Assembly: GCA_028278225.1 (NCBI GenBank)
Contig: JANQEU010000095.1
Location: 206,937 to 270,936, forward strand
DNA: 64,000 bases
Reading direction: 5' to 3'
Origin: Cyclobacteriaceae bacterium
GTDB lineage: Bacteria; Bacteroidota; Bacteroidia; Cytophagales; Cyclobacteriaceae
The translations under genes were made by a program, and so were the position numbers. Of the stretch, positions 61,611 to 64,000 are shown piece by piece (position 1 is the stretch's first letter; each line of letters opens with the position of its first letter). The notes beneath the pieces were generated by a model that had not been told where the DNA came from, searched no databases, and saw nothing but the letters and a program-made list of their open reading frames with translations.

Positions 61611-62097
61611 TTATATCGTCCATTTCTTAATCATTTTTTCACATTCTTTTTTCGGCAATCGCTTATTAAAATCCTGAAGAACGTTTAGATAATCTATAGC
61701 ACCCCTTTCTGTTAGTTGTTCGTTTTCAACCATCCTATCAAGTATCCAAAGAATTCCATGAACTTCGAATCCTTGTTCTTCAGATATTTTTCTTAGCAAA
61801 GAATCACTAGTTAATATTCCAGCATTCAGAGCCGGGCATGATAAAATTTACTGATAGATCGGCCGGTGACAGCCTGCCAGACAAGGTATTTTCCAAGTCC
61901 GCTAAATAATCCAGGTCATCAGTTGATACAATTGTTAGTTTATGGATGGTCAGCAATTTTTCTTGTTGTTCCTCCTTTAGTTCAAAAATTACTTCTGTCG
62001 TTGAATAGAGCTCAATCTCCGATTCGAATAGCTCATTTATCAACCCAATATGAAAGAGGTCTATGAATATGTTGGCATCAGTAACTGCCAACTTCAT
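61611..62097 (-). pseudogene. Frameshifted PIN-domain toxin partner of the XRE-ImmA gene
   Basis: The N-terminal half (MKLAVTDANIFIDLF ... LSPADLSV) carries the first PIN aspartates (DANIFID). The frame then stops after 96 codons. The expected continuation (FYHARL, then LNAGILTSDSLLRKISEE) is found in two successive other frames, implying two single-base losses within about 20 bases near 61830. The tail runs to MIKKWTI. Intact length would be about 163 residues. Its start overlaps the regulator stop by ATGA. Confidence 0.8.
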
Positions 62098-63146
62098 GCT
62101 TCGACCGTATTTAATTCATCCCGAAATTCTGCAAGTCTTTGATTGTTTAGAGCTGCTGCTTTACTCATGGTAATATGCTCTTCCGCCAATGCTCTTAGAA
62201 GCAACTGAAAAAATCGAGAAGAATGCTCGTCACCTTTATAGTCTCCTGGTTCTTCTTTTCTGTATCCAAGTTTACTGAACTGCTTGAAAAAATCGGTGTA
62301 AGTGGCATTGGAGATCAGACCCAGGTTTTTTGCTCTTGCCATTATGGCTTGCATAGAAATTCCGTAATTTTTTTTCATAATCATCAGTTCTTTCATGAAG
62401 ACATTTGATCTGTAATTCCCAAATTCTTCAATAAAAGAGGATCTTGGTATAAGTAAAGCTCCTGCAAAGGCATGACACAATTTCTCAATTTCCTTATCCG
62501 AAAATTTGTTTTCTGGGAAATTCAACAGCAAGTGGCCTAGTTCATGTAATGCGGTAAATCGCTTCCTGAATTTCTGCATGTTTACATTCAGTACAATCAC
62601 GGGGATACCATTGGCATAGGTGGAAAGACCGTCGAAATCATCATCAGCATTGATTTCAAATACCTTGATTTCATGGTCTTCCAGCATTTCGATCACATTA
62701 GGAATTACATTATCTCCAATTGCCCATTTCTTACGCAATTCATCAGCAGCTTTATCGATATCATCCAGTTGTTCTATTGATAAACTCTTAATTGGATTTT
62801 TAAATGAATTATCAATACCAAGAATGTTTTCCAGTTCATAATACCTTTCCAGAAAGTCGATGGTATTGGCTTTGATCATTTCAATTTCTTTCCCGGATAA
62901 CCTTTTTAATTTTCTGAATTCTACATTAACTAATTTGATTTGCTCCTGCCTTATAAAGTAATCAGGCCTTACATTCAATGCTTTGCAAAGAGCAATCAGT
63001 ATCTCTGAAGTTGGCTTCATATCTCCCTGTTCATATTTCCCAATTGCTTGCTTGGTAATAACATTATTCATCCTATTGGACAGGTCCTGCATGGACCAGC
63101 CATTCATTTTTCTTGCCTTGTTCAGTCTGCGTCCAAAATTTTTCAT
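62094..63146 (-). CDS. XRE-family regulator fused to an ImmA/IrrE metallopeptidase
   Basis: This 350-residue protein has an XRE helix-turn-helix at about 7-62 (FGRRLNKARKMNGWSMQDLS, QAIGKYEQGDMKP). A ImmA/IrrE-type zinc peptidase domain spans about 140-260, with His201-Glu202-Leu-Gly-His205 in ALHELGHLL and the following Glu in the CHAFAGALLIPRSSF helix. Such proteins repress genes and cleave a regulator under stress. The adjacent PIN gene would be its toxin or target. A perfect inverted repeat 39 bp before the start is the probable operator. Confidence 0.92.
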   Translation of the reverse strand: MKNFGRRLNKARKMNGWSMQDLSNRMNNVITKQAIGKYEQGDMKPTSEILIALCKALNVRPDYFIRQEQIKLVNVEFRKLKRLSGKEIEMIKANTIDFLERYYELENILGIDNSFKNPIKSLSIEQLDDIDKAADELRKKWAIGDNVIPNVIEMLEDHEIKVFEINADDDFDGLSTYANGIPVIVLNVNMQKFRKRFTALHELGHLLLNFPENKFSDKEIEKLCHAFAGALLIPRSSFIEEFGNYRSNVFMKELMIMKKNYGISMQAIMARAKNLGLISNATYTDFFKQFSKLGYRKEEPGDYKGDEHSSRFFQLLLRALAEEHITMSKAAALNNQRLAEFRDELNTVEA

Positions 63147-63184
63147 TTCGATGGGTTTGGTAGTCAGTTAGTTATATAAACGTG

Positions 63185-63221
63185 GTTGACAAATATATGT
63201 TACAAATAAAACTTTGTCAAC
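63185..63221. promoter_or_regulatory. Inverted-repeat operator upstream of the XRE-ImmA gene
   Basis: GTTGACAAA (63185-63193) and TTTGTCAAC (63213-63221) are perfect arms 19 bp apart. Their centre is 57 bp before the XRE-ImmA start. The spacing fits two bound HTH dimers or an autoregulated promoter. Confidence 0.6.
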
Positions 63222-63266
63222 TGTATATCGTATATTTGAACACATTTTAATAAATCATGATACAAA

Positions 63267-63320
63267 ATGGGATATAGGGACAAAAGATTGAATGACATTT
63301 ATGATCGTACAGATGGAAGA
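63267..63320 (+). pseudogene. Possible HNH endonuclease N-terminal remnant
   Basis: The codons read MGYRDKRLNDIYDRTDGR, which resembles the start of HNH endonucleases, where a CxxC knuckle should follow. Here the frame continues without Cys or His pairs and overlaps the antitoxin gene. It is too short to be certain. Confidence 0.3.
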
Positions 63321-63426
63321 ATCAAACCGGGTGAAATTGACTTACAAAAACAAATGTATTTAAAACAATATGTCAATTTTGGACATACTTGCCTTAGTAG
63401 CTACCTTAAATCACAAATCCGCGAAT

Positions 63427-63660
63427 ATGAATATCTATTTAGGAGAACATTTCAAAAAGTATATTGACAGACTAATCAAATCCGGTCGTTACAAAAATGC
63501 GAGTGAAGTTGTTCGGGAAGGTTTGCGAAATCTTGAAGAGCGAGAGGATGTTCTTAAGAAAAAAATCGATGAAGGACTCAGTAGTAAATCAGTTTCCTGG
63601 GACATGAATAAATTCCTGAAAATGGCTCATACACGTTTGGATAAGATTGAAGGCCGGTAG
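63427..63660 (+). CDS. parD: ParD-like antitoxin
   Basis: ATG 63427 gives 77 residues. MNIYLGEHFKKYIDRLIKSG and YKNASEVVREGLRNLEERE form the ribbon-helix-helix of ParD/CopG antitoxins. The charged C-terminal half would wrap the toxin. The frame upstream to 63370 has no family support. The toxin gene follows with no gap. Confidence 0.85.
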   Translation: MNIYLGEHFKKYIDRLIKSGRYKNASEVVREGLRNLEEREDVLKKKIDEGLSSKSVSWDMNKFLKMAHTRLDKIEGR

Positions 63661-63902
63661 ATGCCTCTGATCCAAATATCAGAAAGAGTCAATGAAGACC
63701 TCTTTGATACCTGGTACTACATCGCCATTGAAAATAATAGCGGAATGCTGCAGACGGATCTATTGAAAAACTGAACGATCAGTTCCGGTTAATAGCCAAA
63801 AATCCCAATATTGGATCATCGCGTGAGAATTTGAGCGCCGGACTACGAATGTGGCCTGTTGGAAATTATGGCATTTATTATTATTCTTCCGCAGGTGGGA
63901 TC
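63661..63902 (+). pseudogene. ParE-like toxin, frameshifted and truncated by an insertion sequence
   Basis: The frame begins MPLIQISERVNEDLFDTWYY. A one-base loss near 63751 (GGAATG for GGAAATG) shifts it. The next frame continues as AADGSIEKLNDQFRLIAK, PNIGSSRENLS and NYGIYYYSSAGGI. At 63903 similarity ends where the IS begins. Both lesions should inactivate the toxin. Confidence 0.8.
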
Positions 63903-64000
63903 TGTAATACTCCCTAAAAATCGGGCCATAGGCTTAGTTAAAATAGAAACGTTTAAATTGACTGAGACCTATGAAAAAAACACGACGAAAATTCACATCT
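63903..64000 (+). mobile_element. Left end of an IS3-family element (partial)
   Basis: The left end begins TGTAATACTCCCTAAAAATC, directly at the break in the toxin gene; IS3-family ends start with TG. About 68 bases on, at ATG 63971, the transposase frame starts. Target duplication and right end lie outside the window. Confidence 0.6.
63971..64000 (+). CDS. IS3-family OrfA transposase (partial, first 10 codons)
   Basis: Only MKKTRRKFTS is visible. It matches the common start of IS3-family OrfA helix-turn-helix proteins (MKKxRRKFT). Ten residues is thin evidence, but position and the flanking left end agree. Confidence 0.5.
   Translation, partial: MKKTRRKFTS

Noticed and set aside
63267..63467. 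66-codon ORF as a complete gene
   Set aside because: Only the first 18 codons resemble HNH proteins; the rest overlaps the ParD gene out of frame.

Overview
The window looks like a chromosomal segment of a member of the Bacteroidota, most likely a marine-type Cytophagales. This is inferred from the gene families: giant LamG/VCBS surface protein, GH97 glucosidase, DUF1080 lipoprotein, DPP IV, exported TPR-CHAT protein and a RAYT/REP module. It also fits the near absence of Shine-Dalgarno sequences and the short lipoprotein signals of the SGC/SCN type. No rRNA, tRNA or CRISPR array was seen.

Region 1 (1-22959, minus strand) is one uninterrupted reading frame of 7,653 codons that runs off the left edge. 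I read the whole frame and found no stop. It has a signal peptide and then a mosaic of 18 LamG/concanavalin-like modules. Between them lie FN3-like spacers, a double right-handed beta-helix block, two Big_5+VCBS cassettes, a BspA-type (DUF285) block and Ig-like repeats. It is probably a secreted cell-surface adhesin or matrix protein.

Region 2 (23268-38608, mostly plus) holds an exported TPR-CHAT protease, two tandem paralogous sensor kinases without regulators, polA, and a minus-strand Cache-like sensor of unknown output. These are followed by a run of a serine racemase/threonine dehydratase-like enzyme, DPP IV and a lipid kinase. Convergent lgt follows.

Region 3 (39378-49000) holds a thioesterase, an MBL hydrolase and two convergent universal stress proteins. 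A RAYT transposase framed by two perfect REP hairpins has landed between those two. Then comes a plus-strand run: GH97, a paraoxonase-like lactonase, two small proteins and an aldo/keto reductase.

Region 4 (49001-57528) has two exported SAM-methyltransferase-like proteins, an antitoxin/PIN toxin pair, two radical SAM activase-like proteins (AmrS and PflX-like) and an OmpR-type two-component system with a phased TTAAC array upstream. It also has a single-domain response regulator, a DoxX protein and a DUF1080 lipoprotein.

Region 5 (57529-64000) is decayed and repeat-rich. It contains a 234-bp tandem duplication, a class-C beta-lactamase-like hydrolase and the 3' relic of a second copy, and a DUF559 endonuclease gene with an amber stop inside nested inverted repeats. 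DUF423 follows, then a frameshifted PIN toxin with an XRE-ImmA regulator, and a ParDE pair whose toxin is frameshifted and cut by what looks like the left end of an IS3-family element. Two dispersed 128-bp palindromes (39491 and 54322) are related copies in opposite orientation.
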